Positions 26,211 to 36,546 of a stretch of 55,987 nucleotides of DNA are shown here, in pieces. Positions within the stretch are counted from its first letter, which is position 1, and each line of letters begins with the position of its first letter. Below the pieces are notes generated by a model. The model saw nothing but the letters and a program-made list of their open reading frames with translations. It did not search any database and was not told the origin of the DNA. Origin of the DNA: Haplosporangium gracile (Eukaryota; Mortierellomycota; Mortierellomycetes; Mortierellales; Mortierellaceae); contig JAAAUF010000160.1 of assembly GCA_015499985.1 (NCBI GenBank), positions 1-55,987 on the forward strand, read 5' to 3'. The position numbers and the translations under genes are program-made.

Positions 26211-29031
26211 TTGTTGTTGTTGTTGTTGCTGTAGGTGATGGTCATCCCTGGCATGCTTGTTGTTGTTTACATCGGCCTCAGCAACCTGCTCCTTCTCCTC
26301 AGTCGTCTGTTCGACAACAGCATCCTTTCTCTTCTCCCCAGCCTTAACGATCGGTTCCTCTGTCACCACATCCTGTCGTTGCACCTTGTCTCCCTTCTCT
26401 GCCTTGGGCTGTTCCTTTTTCTCCTTCTGCTGCCGCTGCTGTTGTGGTTGCTGTTGTTGTTGCAGTTGATTGTTCTTGATTGCCGCTGCCTTGTTGTCGA
26501 CTGCTGTATCCTTCGGACCGAAAACTCCAATAGTAGGAATCTGATGCTTATGAAGTCCAGCATCGGCCCTAGCAACAACAGCTCTTGCAACTTTATCATC
26601 CTCATCCTCGTCCCAGGCATCATCTTCGTCGTCCTCGACCTTGTCGTTCTTGTAAGGTTTCTTTTTGTTTGCTGGAACTGGAGTTTGAGGAATAGTCGAC
26701 AGATCGGGGATCGTGATTGGCGATGAGGGTGCGAGAGGTGACGCGACTGGATCTGCTAGGTGAGATACAAGAACAGCAGGAGCGGATTCGTAGACGGGTC
26801 CTTGCGCGTGTTCTGAAGCTGTCTCTGAGGGGGACACAGAATCGGCTGGCTTGGGAGCTTCAGAAGTTGTTGGTGGAGGTGCTGGGTATGAGATCAGAGG
26901 AAGAGGAATGACTGCTGACAGCTGGGATTTCTTGGCCGCAGGCTGGTCATTCTCAAGAGGACCAGGTAATGGCGAGGGGTTGTTGGCGACCGCATTATCG
27001 TCGTCGTCCTTCTTTTCCTCAACGACAGCAACTTTGGGCGACTCGGCAGCAGCAACCGGAGGCTGCGAAGCAGGAGTGGACTCCTTTGGGTTAGCATCTA
27101 GGACAGCAATGACAAAAGTTACATAGTGCTGTTCATCCTGAAGTGGAGCACGAAGGGAATCGACAGACGAAAGGGAAGTCTCCTCGGGCATGGGAGGCTG
27201 CTGCTCGACTTTCTTGTTCTTGCTCTGTTGCTGTTTATCGTCCTTGGGCGCTTCGGGTTGTGGCTGTTGGAGTGGTTGTTCGGCGAACTCGAAAAAACTC
27301 ACAGTGGGAGGCTTCTGGGAATCAACAGACGCGACGACAACCTCTTGCTCTGATGCCGGATCATGAACAACAACTGGTTCAGTCGATGGCGTCTCGACAA
27401 TAGTCTCCGCAGGGTCGGACAGCTCCTGAGTGATAGGCTCGGAACGAGGAGTTAGAGTATCGACTGGAGGAGTTGTTGGCGGGACTATCTCATGGGATTT
27501 TTTTAGGACGGCTAGCTCTAGAGGACCAGGACCCTTCGTCTCATCGCCTAATTACATTCAAGTCACGCAAAAAAAATAATTGCGTCGGTCTTTGCATCAT
27601 ATTCATGTCACGGCAAAAATGAAATGTAGACAAATATATAATATGTCGCGTACCTGGAAGGATAGGGCCTTGGTGGCGGTGATGGTGGTGGTGATAATGG
27701 CGGCTACGACCACCATCCGAGTTCTGTCCATTGCTCTTGACAGGAGCAGAATCAGACGCAGGGACGGAGTCGGGGTCAGGAATAGCGACTGGAAGAGGAT
27801 GACTCTGGGCATCAGACCCATCAATTCGAATCACAGTATCTTTCCCCTTCCTGGTCTCATGCCTCTTGGCGACTCGATTCTGCATCTTGCCCTTTCCACC
27901 ATTCTCCTTCTTTCCAACATCACTCCTCTTACCGAGACGTTGACCTCCCTGCTTTCCGTGTCCGTGTTGCCTAGGGGGTTTGTTGAGGTTGTGATGCTTT
28001 TCTTTGTTCTTATGCCCACTACTAACAACTGCTGCTTCCTCGTGCGTACCGCGCTGGTGATGCTGGTGCTTTCTATTGTTGTTCTTCTTGACCGTCGCTC
28101 GACCCTCCATCTCCAGATCCGAACCCGCACCGTCGACGTCGGTCTCGAACCCATCATCATCCACTGCCACGTCCCCTGCCTCATAATCCTCATGTTGTTG
28201 ATGTTCATGGCGCTGCATTCCCTTCTGGTACCAAAAATGCTGCTTCTCCATCTGCCCTGCCGCGGCCTTTTTCACATCTTCCTCAACATTCTCAATCCCC
28301 TCCCGAGCCCTCGGATCCAAACTCTCCTGCAACTCCTCAGTCTTGTTCAGAATCTCAGGGTTATCATCCCCCAAACTCTGGAGATGCGCTATCTGTGCTT
28401 GGAATTCATCACTATCCTTCAGGGTCTGGATCTGGTCCTGGATGGCCGGGTCATTGCTCAGGTCCTTGATGTCCTCCCGCATGTCTGAGAGGTAGTCCTG
28501 GACTTCTTCTGCTTTCACCGGGATGTTGCTCTTTTCCTTTTTCTTCTCCTTCTCGTTGTTGCTGTTAACACTGTTGATCTCAACGACCTCCTCTACCCCT
28601 TGCTGCTCAGCATCATAATCCTTTTTCTTCTTTGTTGACCCTCCTACCGCCTTCTTATTCTTGTCGACATCCATCTCTTTGTTGCCTTTATCCTTGCCAT
28701 TGGTCTTCTTTTTCTTGTGGTCGGCAAGGAATTTATCGACCTTCTTCTTGGCAGCAGCCATCGCACCAGGCCCGACAACCTTCTCGATCGCCTCTGCCGC
28801 CGCATCCACATCCACACCCGCAATCTTCTTGTACTCCTTCTTGGCTTTCACTTGAAACGGTTTATCGATGTCGAGATTCTTGTTGTTGTTGCTGGAGGAG
28901 GAAGAGGTGAGAGACGTTGATGATGAGGAAGAGGGGGCGTCGTTCTTGTGAGCGGCGAGGACTCCCTGGAGGAGGAGTGCTGTTGCTAGGAGGAGGATTA
29001 GCTTCGGCTGGCGCTGTTTCTGGACAACCAT
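23970..29031 (-). CDS. Giant secreted Gln/Lys-rich repeat protein, probable GPI anchor
   Basis: Two exons (29031..27654, 27547..23970) join in phase to give 1651 aa; two long open frames are therefore one gene. The N-terminus (MVVQKQRQPKLILLLATALL) is a signal peptide cleaved near residue 26. Residues about 30-460 are Lys/Glu/Asp-rich with likely coiled coil (MREDIKDLSND, EELQESLDPRAREGIENVEE) and His-rich patches. Residues about 460-800 are Pro/Thr/Val-rich. Residues about 800-1345 hold six repeats with the core GDKAQRQDAV, separated by Gln runs of up to about 28. The rest is Lys/Asn-rich with KEHKEHKEH. The C-terminus is Gly/Ser followed by a hydrophobic tail (WVASLSVVCLATVFLCL), as in GPI-anchored proteins. 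It is probably a cell-wall or surface protein. I recognise no enzymatic domain and know no homologue by name. Confidence 0.8.
24904..26471 (-). repeat. Coding tandem repeat array with CAG/CAA tracts
   Basis: Six copies of a repeat whose core translates as GDKAQRQD are seen on the minus strand, with core positions at about 25077, 25365, 25554, 25842, 26124 and 26373. Spacings are 288, 189, 288, 282 and 249 nt, all multiples of three. Alternation of 288 and 189 marks a 477-nt dimer. Between cores lie CAG/CAA (plus-strand CTG/TTG) runs, longest at about 25606-25685. All copies keep the reading frame. Confidence 0.9.
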
Positions 29032-29706
29032 CCCTTGACTGTTCTGTGTGTGATATGATATATGATGTATGATATGTGTGTTGGGGGATGGATGAAGGAG
29101 GTAAGGGGGGGCGGAGAGGGAAAACTGTTTCTTGAAAGTAGGGTGGGTGCGTGAGGAGTAGGGGAGTAGGAAAGAGAAAGAGAAAGAGAGAGAGAGAGAG
29201 AGTGATTTGTTCAAAGGACGTAAAGAGTATGTTAAAAGATGGAAGAAAGTTGATCAAGGGATCGTTGAAAAAGAAAGAATGAAAAATAAAAGAAAAGAAA
29301 AATAAAAGAAAAGAAAAGAAAAGAAAAGAAAAATAAAGAACTAAAAGTAAAATGAGAAATGCACGAGTTCTTTCTACTCAATAGTATTCATATCTTGTTC
29401 TTCTCCGTCTGTCTTTCATACCTTGTCGACATTCCTTCTGTTCTTTGCTAACCCTCCTTTGGCGAACAATCCCCCCCCTTGGCAAGATAGAAAATCATAA
29501 GCGTGGATTCCAACAAAAATCCCTCGACGCGTTCCTCGTCGCGAAATAACCTGATAGCTCTCTATTTATTCTTTCTCAGGGCCAGGACTGGTCCCTTTCT
29601 TTTTCTCTTTTCTTCTAGCACCATTAACTTTCATGTGCCAAGTAAGGAATGTGTTCCATTCAGAGAACAAAAGGGCACGATATGAATGTGAACTATGAAT
29701 ATGAAC
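29032..29706. promoter_or_regulatory. Promoter/leader of the secreted repeat protein
   Basis: On the plus strand this is purine-rich (29080-29340), i.e. CT-rich in the sense of the gene starting at 29031. It includes an (AG)n run at about 29186-29202. No gene is seen. Confidence 0.5.
29281..29340. repeat. AAAAG/AAATA simple-sequence tract
   Basis: Tandem, slightly irregular AAAAG-type pentamers over about 60 bp. Confidence 0.8.
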
Positions 29707-30280
29707 TACCGCGAATTTTTTTGAATCCGGACGATTCCATTAGTAAATCGTCCAGATTCCCTTTTCCTGCTGAATGAATTGAGATGTATTTAATCGAACA
29801 TAAAATTATCAAGTCACATGATGTAGTGTTGCGCTTCCTCGAGTCTGTCCGGATTGAAAAAATGTCCGGATTGAAAGAAAGGGAGTCTGACGCAAAGATA
29901 GGTAGATATACGCAAGTCTCACAGCAGATCTATTCTGTGCCGAAATATTTTCATTTTAAGCAATTGCAGTTTTCTGAACGAGCATTTGCGGAATCGCTAG
30001 CCTGCTTAAACGGAACTAGTAGACCGCATAAACGGAATCGTAAGACCTCATTTGCGGATTCTCGAATCTGCATTTTTCTGTGATGAGATTCCGCAAATGC
30101 GGTTTATTGGTTCCGTTTAAGCAGGCTAGCGATTCCGCAAATGCTCGTTCAGAAAACTGCAATTGCTTAAAATGAAAATATTTCGGCACAGAATAGATCC
30201 ACCTATCTTTCTATCCAATTCATTCAGCGTGAAAATGGAATCCGGACGATCTACTAATGGAATTGTCCGGATTCACGGTA
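29707..30280. mobile_element. Foldback / MITE-like inverted-repeat element
   Basis: The region folds back on itself. Perfect 90-bp inner arms (29927-30016 and 30110-30199) read as reverse complements with no mismatch, around a 93-bp loop that is itself partly palindromic. Outer arms are also inverted: GAATCCGGAC starts at 29723 and its complement GTCCGGATTC ends at 30274, with about 60 bp similar inside each end. The left arm carries roughly 110-160 bp that the right lacks. Each terminus contains a small palindrome (GAATCCGGACGAT / ATCGTCCAGATTC on the left). Both sides show TACCG...CGGTA, compatible with a TA target duplication as in Tc1/mariner-type MITEs, though this is inference. No transposase is encoded, so it would be non-autonomous. 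Element identity as an inverted repeat is certain; the class is not. Confidence 0.8.
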
Positions 30281-30427
30281 TTTTATTTTTTTTTTAGGAA
30301 AGGGAGGATTAAGTTGACAATAATGAAGGCTCTAGTCGCCTCCATCAAAAAAGTGTTTTTTTTAAAAAAAGTAAAAAGATATATATAAAAAAATGACACA
30401 ACTATAAAGGGAAGAAACTATTATTCT

Positions 30428-33400
30428 CTAAGAGTCGTTGGATCGATCAGATGGTAAACGAGGCATTGGCGACCCTGTCCTAGCAATGGGGCCCTGAGAA
30501 CTAGCATTAGCACTACCAGCAGCCATGGCCAATAGCGGAGAGGGTGCCCTGGTATCAATAGAGTTCAGACGAGCTCCAGGTGGGGGCGGTGGAGGCGTGT
30601 AGCTTGCCGAGGCCAGGTTACTGCTCAGCTTGGGCGACGACGTGAACTGACGCGACTGGGGAGGCGTAAAGGTCGACATCCGGTCGCCGGCGTTGGGCAA
30701 AAACGGGTTGCTATTGTACTGCGATACCCTCTGGCGTCCAATCGTGCCACCAGGAGCGGGAGCATGCATGTTCAACAGTGGGATCGAGTCCTGAGCAGGT
30801 CCAGTAGGGTAGCTGCCATAACCAGGGTCCGAGAGCGAATAACCACCGGTCGATCCCGAAGATCCCTGGGTAGTGTTTCGGCTGATCGCAAACGGCATGG
30901 CACTATCGTTGGTTCTGCGCGAGCCAGAGCTTTCGTCCGAAAGCTCCTCCTCTTTGACCTGACCCGGCCAGTCCTCTCCAGAATCAGAGACCATAAAGTT
31001 GGGAACAGGCAGTCCAGCGAGAATCGCCGCCTTGGAGCGGCGCTCACGCTCCCATTCACCCCAACGTTTCATCGTGATGTGTGAACTGTCGAATTGACCT
31101 TCTTTACCACCGTGATCAGCCCCAGCAACCTCTCCGGCGACCATACGGGTCTGACCCCAAGAGAAATCGTCGAAATGCCAGTAGGCGTAGGCGGGCAGGA
31201 CAAAGTTCCAGACAAAGATCGAGCAGAGGTAGACCAACATCCAGCTAACATAGACCAGTTTGCGTGAGGTCATCACAATCAGGACAGCAGGCAGACCCAG
31301 AATGGCGGCAAGCAGGAGCAGAGGCAAGGTGGTATCGGGGATAGCATCGTTGTGCGAGATAGCCTTGTAGACAGAGATTGCGCACAGGTAGATAGTGAAG
31401 GAAATGGCGGCAGGCAAGACAACAGTTCCGACCAACTCCATGAAAATAACAAACTGCATCGAGAAGCAGAAAGTACCGCACAGATCACGGACCAGGACCA
31501 ACTCCAGCAGATTGTGAATCGTCGAGTTGATCCAGCGACGACGCTGGGACAGCAAAATCTTGAAGGTATCGGGAACGACGGTCTTACAGATGGCCTGGGG
31601 GACAAACATCATCTTGCGCTTGGGGAAGGTTCTCAACATGAGCGTCGACAGGTAACGATCCTCACCGAGGAGCAGCAAGTTCTTCTTATGGAGGGTATCG
31701 ACAACGTTCTCGGAGTAGTGCTCGACGATATCGGGGTTGGCCAGGATAGGGACCCAGTAGCCGTTGGGGCCCTTGGGGGCCTTGATACGGTACATGCAGA
31801 AGCATCCGGGCAAACAGGTGACACCTCCGAACATCGACTCGAAGGCCTTGGACATGTGATGCGAAATGTAGTACTCAAAGACCTGGATCATGGTCACCCA
31901 CGAGTCGGTCTTGTTGGCAATCTTGGTCTCGCCGCAAAGCCCCATAATCTCGTGGTCGTGGGCCATTGCAGCAATCATACGGGACAGAGAGTCAGGGTAA
32001 ACCTTTGTATCTGCATCCACCTATATTGAAGAAGAAGTAATAACAATGCTTGTTAGGTGTGGGGCATATATATTCGAATTATATATGTAGACACAGCACC
32101 AGATGCGCAGTAGCATAAAGGTTGAGCTTACCATGAGGACAATCTCGTAGCGATCGGGAGCAACTCCAGTCAGGCGCCAGATGGTATTGAAAAGCTCATA
32201 CTCAAAGGAGGTCATACGCTCGTCAAACATAACGTGTTGCAGGAAACCCATGAGAATAATCTGCGAATCTCGCTTTCCACGGTTTCCAGGCTTGGGCATG
32301 TTCTGCTCGGTGGGGCCTCCAACCTTGACGATCAAGCACATGGGCACACGCTTCTGGAGCTTCTTGTCAGGGACAGTCTCGTCGTCGTACTTGTAGAACC
32401 CAGCGTAGACCTTGGCCATGTTGTGGCGCTTGGTTCCGTCGGCAATAGCAACATACGAGTGAGCAACGACGTCGTCGCGAGGGATCAAGTCATCCTGCAT
32501 CATCGACAAACAAATATCGGGGGTCGACATGTTGTTTCCGGCTCCGATGATCATACCGTCGCAAATAACAACAATCAGCTTGTGAGAGTTGGGGTAGTCT
32601 GTGGTGGCAATCGAATCGAGCGTGGTCCTCAGTCCATCGATACCCTCAGAGTAACAGGTTACCAGAGCCATGGTGTGGATCAAGGGGAAGTTGAACGGCT
32701 GGTACGAAACAGGAGGCTGATTGACGACAAATGGCGAGACAGGGAGAGGGCAATTGGAAACAGGCTGAGTTGTGGATGAAGACGTGGTGGAGGAGCGGCG
32801 AGACATGTTACGGAGGCCACCAAAGCTGGCAATGCTGGAGGGCCTCATGGCACTAGGAAGAGGTGGGGGTGAAGGAGGAGGGGTTCCGTTGATGCCAGGC
32901 TGATACGAGGGTCTGCTCAAGCTGCTGTTCGAGGCCGACAAGAAGGCGGGGTTCATGCCGGGAGACCCAGGAGGAGTGTTGAAAGGCTTGAAGACACTCG
33001 TAGGGCGGTTAAATGTCGACAAAGGGCGAGCGCTGGGAGTACCCAGGGAGGAGGGAGTGGCCAGAGCACTTGACGAACCACCGGCGGTGGCACCTGTAGG
33101 GGTGAAGCGAGAGGTCGTAGGGAAAAGGGTCTGTCTCTTGTTGTTGAAGGCAGGTCGGTTAATGTCGGAACTCCAGGCCTCGATCTGCTCAGAACGCTTC
33201 ATACGATCCTGGTAGGTCTCGTTGTCGAATCCTCCGAGACGATGGCTCAGGAACCACCCAAAGAAGACGGCCAAGAAGAACTTGATAAAAACGACACCCA
33301 GAATAATGACCAGGGAGACATAGGTAATAACATCCGAGGTCATACAGCCGATTGTCTTGGAATCCATAGCACCAATACGTGCAACTTGCTTCAGGCATCC

Positions 33401-34760
33401 TCGAAGGTTGGTCAACTTTTTCTGAACAAACATGTACGAAAGATCCCTCTGCAAAAGAATGTTTCCGTTCCGAAGGTTATCAAGGGTGGGGTCGAGATCG
33501 AACTCGTGCTTGACCCACTTGAGAATGCTGGCATCATAGACATCGCCGTCGAATGCAAAGAGCATACGATTGTTATCCTTGATCTGGTCCCAGGTATAGT
33601 AGACGGGGGAATTGGAACCGGCTTTCAGTCCGTCCCAGAACGTCCGGTCAGCAGGGAGAGTATGGCACCCATTGCCCGTCGTGTCCCACGTTCCGTTCGG
33701 GGAGGAGGAACCGTCGTCCAGGCGCATGGCACAGGGGAAGTAGTAGTTGGCTGTCGCATCTCCTGCAGCCGCGGCGTCCCTTCGGGTGATCAGCCCATCA
33801 CAAGCGCCACCCACTGGGGTCTGGAACAGGAACGAGGCATCCATGCCTTTGGCCTTGTAGGTGGGGTCGTTCATGATGTCGATGTTCTCATTAGATATGT
33901 CCTTGTTGATGGCAGGATGCATCCAGACCTGTCCTCCGCCAGCACCATTAGAGTTGAAGTAGTAGCCCATGCCATTCACGATCACGTCCTCGGCACGCGT
34001 TCCGAACTGATACTTTCCTGTGCGGTCGTCCTGGCACAGAGCCGCCTGCAATCCGAAGGTCAAGAAAGCGACAGCTGCCACCATCAGGACAATCAGCGAC
34101 ACTAGAGCAATCTTCTCGCGCCATGCCCTCTGAATCTCCAAGGTGTGCATACCTACAACGTCATATCACAAGGGGGGAAAGGGAGCCAGTGATATGGTCA
34201 GTCGTCGCAATAAATAAACGCAAAAAGGCAAAGTAGAATGAAAAACGGCAGTACACGTCCTTACCACAAGACTTGAGGAGCGCTGCGGGAAAGCAGCAAG
34301 TAATGGCGTTGAAGTAGATGATCCAGGGAGAAGGGCATTCCTTGGTCCGCTTCTTGAGAGGGTTCTTGATGTCAACAATGAGCTTGCGCCTAGCATCTGA
34401 AGCCTTGACCTTGGGACGCTGACCAGGCTTCTCGATCTCACGGCCAAGAACACTCTTTCCGCGACGGACGCCTCCTGTGCGGACGGGAGTGGCGCCTGTG
34501 GGGTCAATACCAGTGGTCGAAGCTTGGACCTTGATGCCGGATCCATCGAGGTTCTGTGTGGCGTTTCTGTAGTAGTATTGAGGGTGGTTTTTGTCGATAC
34601 GCTCGCGGTCGGGTCGGATGAGGGACTTTTGGCGCTTGAAGTTGGTGGGCCGCCGGGTGGTGTCGACACTCAGTCCCGAGTTTGCTCCAGCGCCATTCTG
34701 TCGTCGACCCTGGGGCTCCTCGTATGAAATACCCTGGGCTGGTGTGTCGAGGTGGTCCAT
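30428..34760 (-). CDS. Chitin synthase, class IV (Chs3 type)
   Basis: Three exons (34760..34265, 34152..32132, 32020..30428) give 1369 aa. A disordered basic N-terminus is followed by membrane segments near 140-165 and 180-203. An extracytoplasmic region resembling the cytochrome b5-like domain of class IV enzymes comes next, then a helix near 435-460. The glycosyltransferase-2 domain begins near 655 ([10 protein letters not shown]) and holds CDG (about 700), DADTK (841-845, just after the second splice), GEDRYLS (about 957) and the signature QRRRW (about 997). Four or more membrane helices at about 1020-1150 and a Ser/Pro-rich cytoplasmic tail end the protein. It polymerises UDP-GlcNAc into chitin at the plasma membrane. 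Yeast Chs3 is 1165 aa; the excess is in the disordered ends. Class is by motif resemblance; chitin synthase identity is near certain. Confidence 0.95.
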
Positions 34761-36506
34761 TGTGCAAAGAGGCAGGGGGTTATTAGGTTAACACGTGTGT
34801 GCTATTTGTATGTCAAAGTTCTATATGAATATAAACAGGTATTTTGTTTAGTCGTTTAGTTGTTTACTTGTTTAGTTGTTGTTGAGCAAGAGTTTGAAAT
34901 GAAAACTATTATTATTTACTGCACAGAAATATTGGACACAAATGGATATCCGTATGGAGCAATGGGTTTACCTTGAGGTGAGTTCACCGGTTAGAGAGGG
35001 GTCGTGTCGTGGCAATTGGATAAAGTATGATGCGTTCCCTTTCTTTTCTTTCTTTCTTTCGGGGTGGCGGCGTATGTTAGTAGGAATCTATGGAGTGCAG
35101 AGAAGAGTTGAGAGAGTGAAGAAGGGCGAGAGGTAGATGTGAGACGGATACGAACAAAATGGAGGTGTGTGAGGGACATAAAAAGAAGTGGAGGGGTTTA
35201 GATTGGTAAAGCTGATGAGTGGTTGGTGATTGATCGGCACTTGGCTAGTGCGCTCGTAAAAATATGCAAGCGATACCGCCGAAGGGGATAGATATTGCTA
35301 GGTACAACAAGAGTAGAGTCCCAGCCATCATTTGCGAGCAGGCTGCGTAAGGAGGGATAATAATAATGATGATGACACCGACGATGACAGGGGAGAGCCA
35401 AAGAGGGAAAAGTACAAAAAAGTAAGACAGGATTACAACAAAAAAGGAAGAAGGAGAATATGAAGAATATGTTCTTTGACCCTGAGCCAGGCTGTTTCGT
35501 AAATGTCAGCTGCAACGCTGAGAGGGAAGGCGTGAGAGTCAGACACGAAGGAAAATATTCGTCGACCAGGGGTTTCGTGATGGTGGTCGGTCACAGTGAG
35601 GGGTGGGTGGTATAATAAATAAAAAGGGGGAAAACGATATCATCGCGACAGAAGGCCATAACATGGACTAGTGCGTGCCTGTTATCTGTCTGCTGATATA
35701 AATAGGTATTCATAAACAAGGTTGGATCGAGCTGACAGTCTTTGTTGGAGTGCAATTGAGAAAAAAGAATACTAACAGAACCCTGATCTTGGCCAGGGTG
35801 CCAAATAAAACTTTCAATGACGATAACAATACTTTCAAAAAAAAAAAAAAAAGTCGTTGGTATAACATATGGAGGATTGATTGAGCAGGGGGTAAGTGAA
35901 GGTGGAGCAAAAAAAGAAGGAAAGGTAGGGCTATTCTATTTTTTTTTTTGGTTGTTTGTTTGTCCTTGCGCATGGGTGGGAGGAGTGTGATCAGGATGAC
36001 ATGATTATACGTCCAATGATTAGTCCATCTCCGATATAAAAGAGTGAGAGCACGTCGCGTTGCATTGCCTGCTCGCTCGCTTTTTTGCTTGGTTGAACAA
36101 AACACCCACATATGATACCCCCTGGATGTTCGGAAGTGTGTTGCTGTGTATGTGTGCTAATCCTCTCTTTCAGAGGAATGTGCATAATAGAGTCCCGCTC
36201 GTTTCTGGAGATTGCTGGAAGTGAGAAATTGGGCAGGGTATGAAGGGGCAAAGAAGAAAGGAAGAAGGGATGGAAGAAAGGGGCTGAAGTGAAGGCAATT
36301 GTTGGAGAAAGGCGGGAGGAGGCCACAACAATGTTGAAAGGCGGACAAAAAGCTCTTTACCCTTTGAGGACAAGAGCGTTGGAAGGTGGTGATGGTGGTT
36401 GATAAAATGGCGGGCAGATAAAGGAGGTGGAGATGATGGTTGGCGGTAGTCGTACCTGATCCGAATTGTGCGCTGTTCTTTTGGCCAGTGGATAAGAGAA
36501 AGTGTA

Positions 36507-36510
<4 letters not shown>

Positions 36511-36543
<33 letters not shown>
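36511..36543. repeat. (GA)n microsatellite
   Basis: About 16 tandem GA dinucleotides in the purine-rich region upstream of the chitin synthase; a shorter run occurs near 36626-36641. Confidence 0.9.

Positions 36544-36546
<3 letters not shown>

Noticed and set aside
24342..26234. 630-codon plus-strand open frame, Leu-rich, opposite the secreted repeat protein
   Set aside because: It is the antisense of CAG/CAA repeats (CTG/TTG reads as Leu). No domain, and the minus strand has a signal peptide, phase-matched splice and GPI-like tail.
31352..32029. 225-codon plus-strand frame opposite the chitin synthase
   Set aside because: Shadow of a conserved minus-strand exon carrying GEDRYLS and QRRRW.
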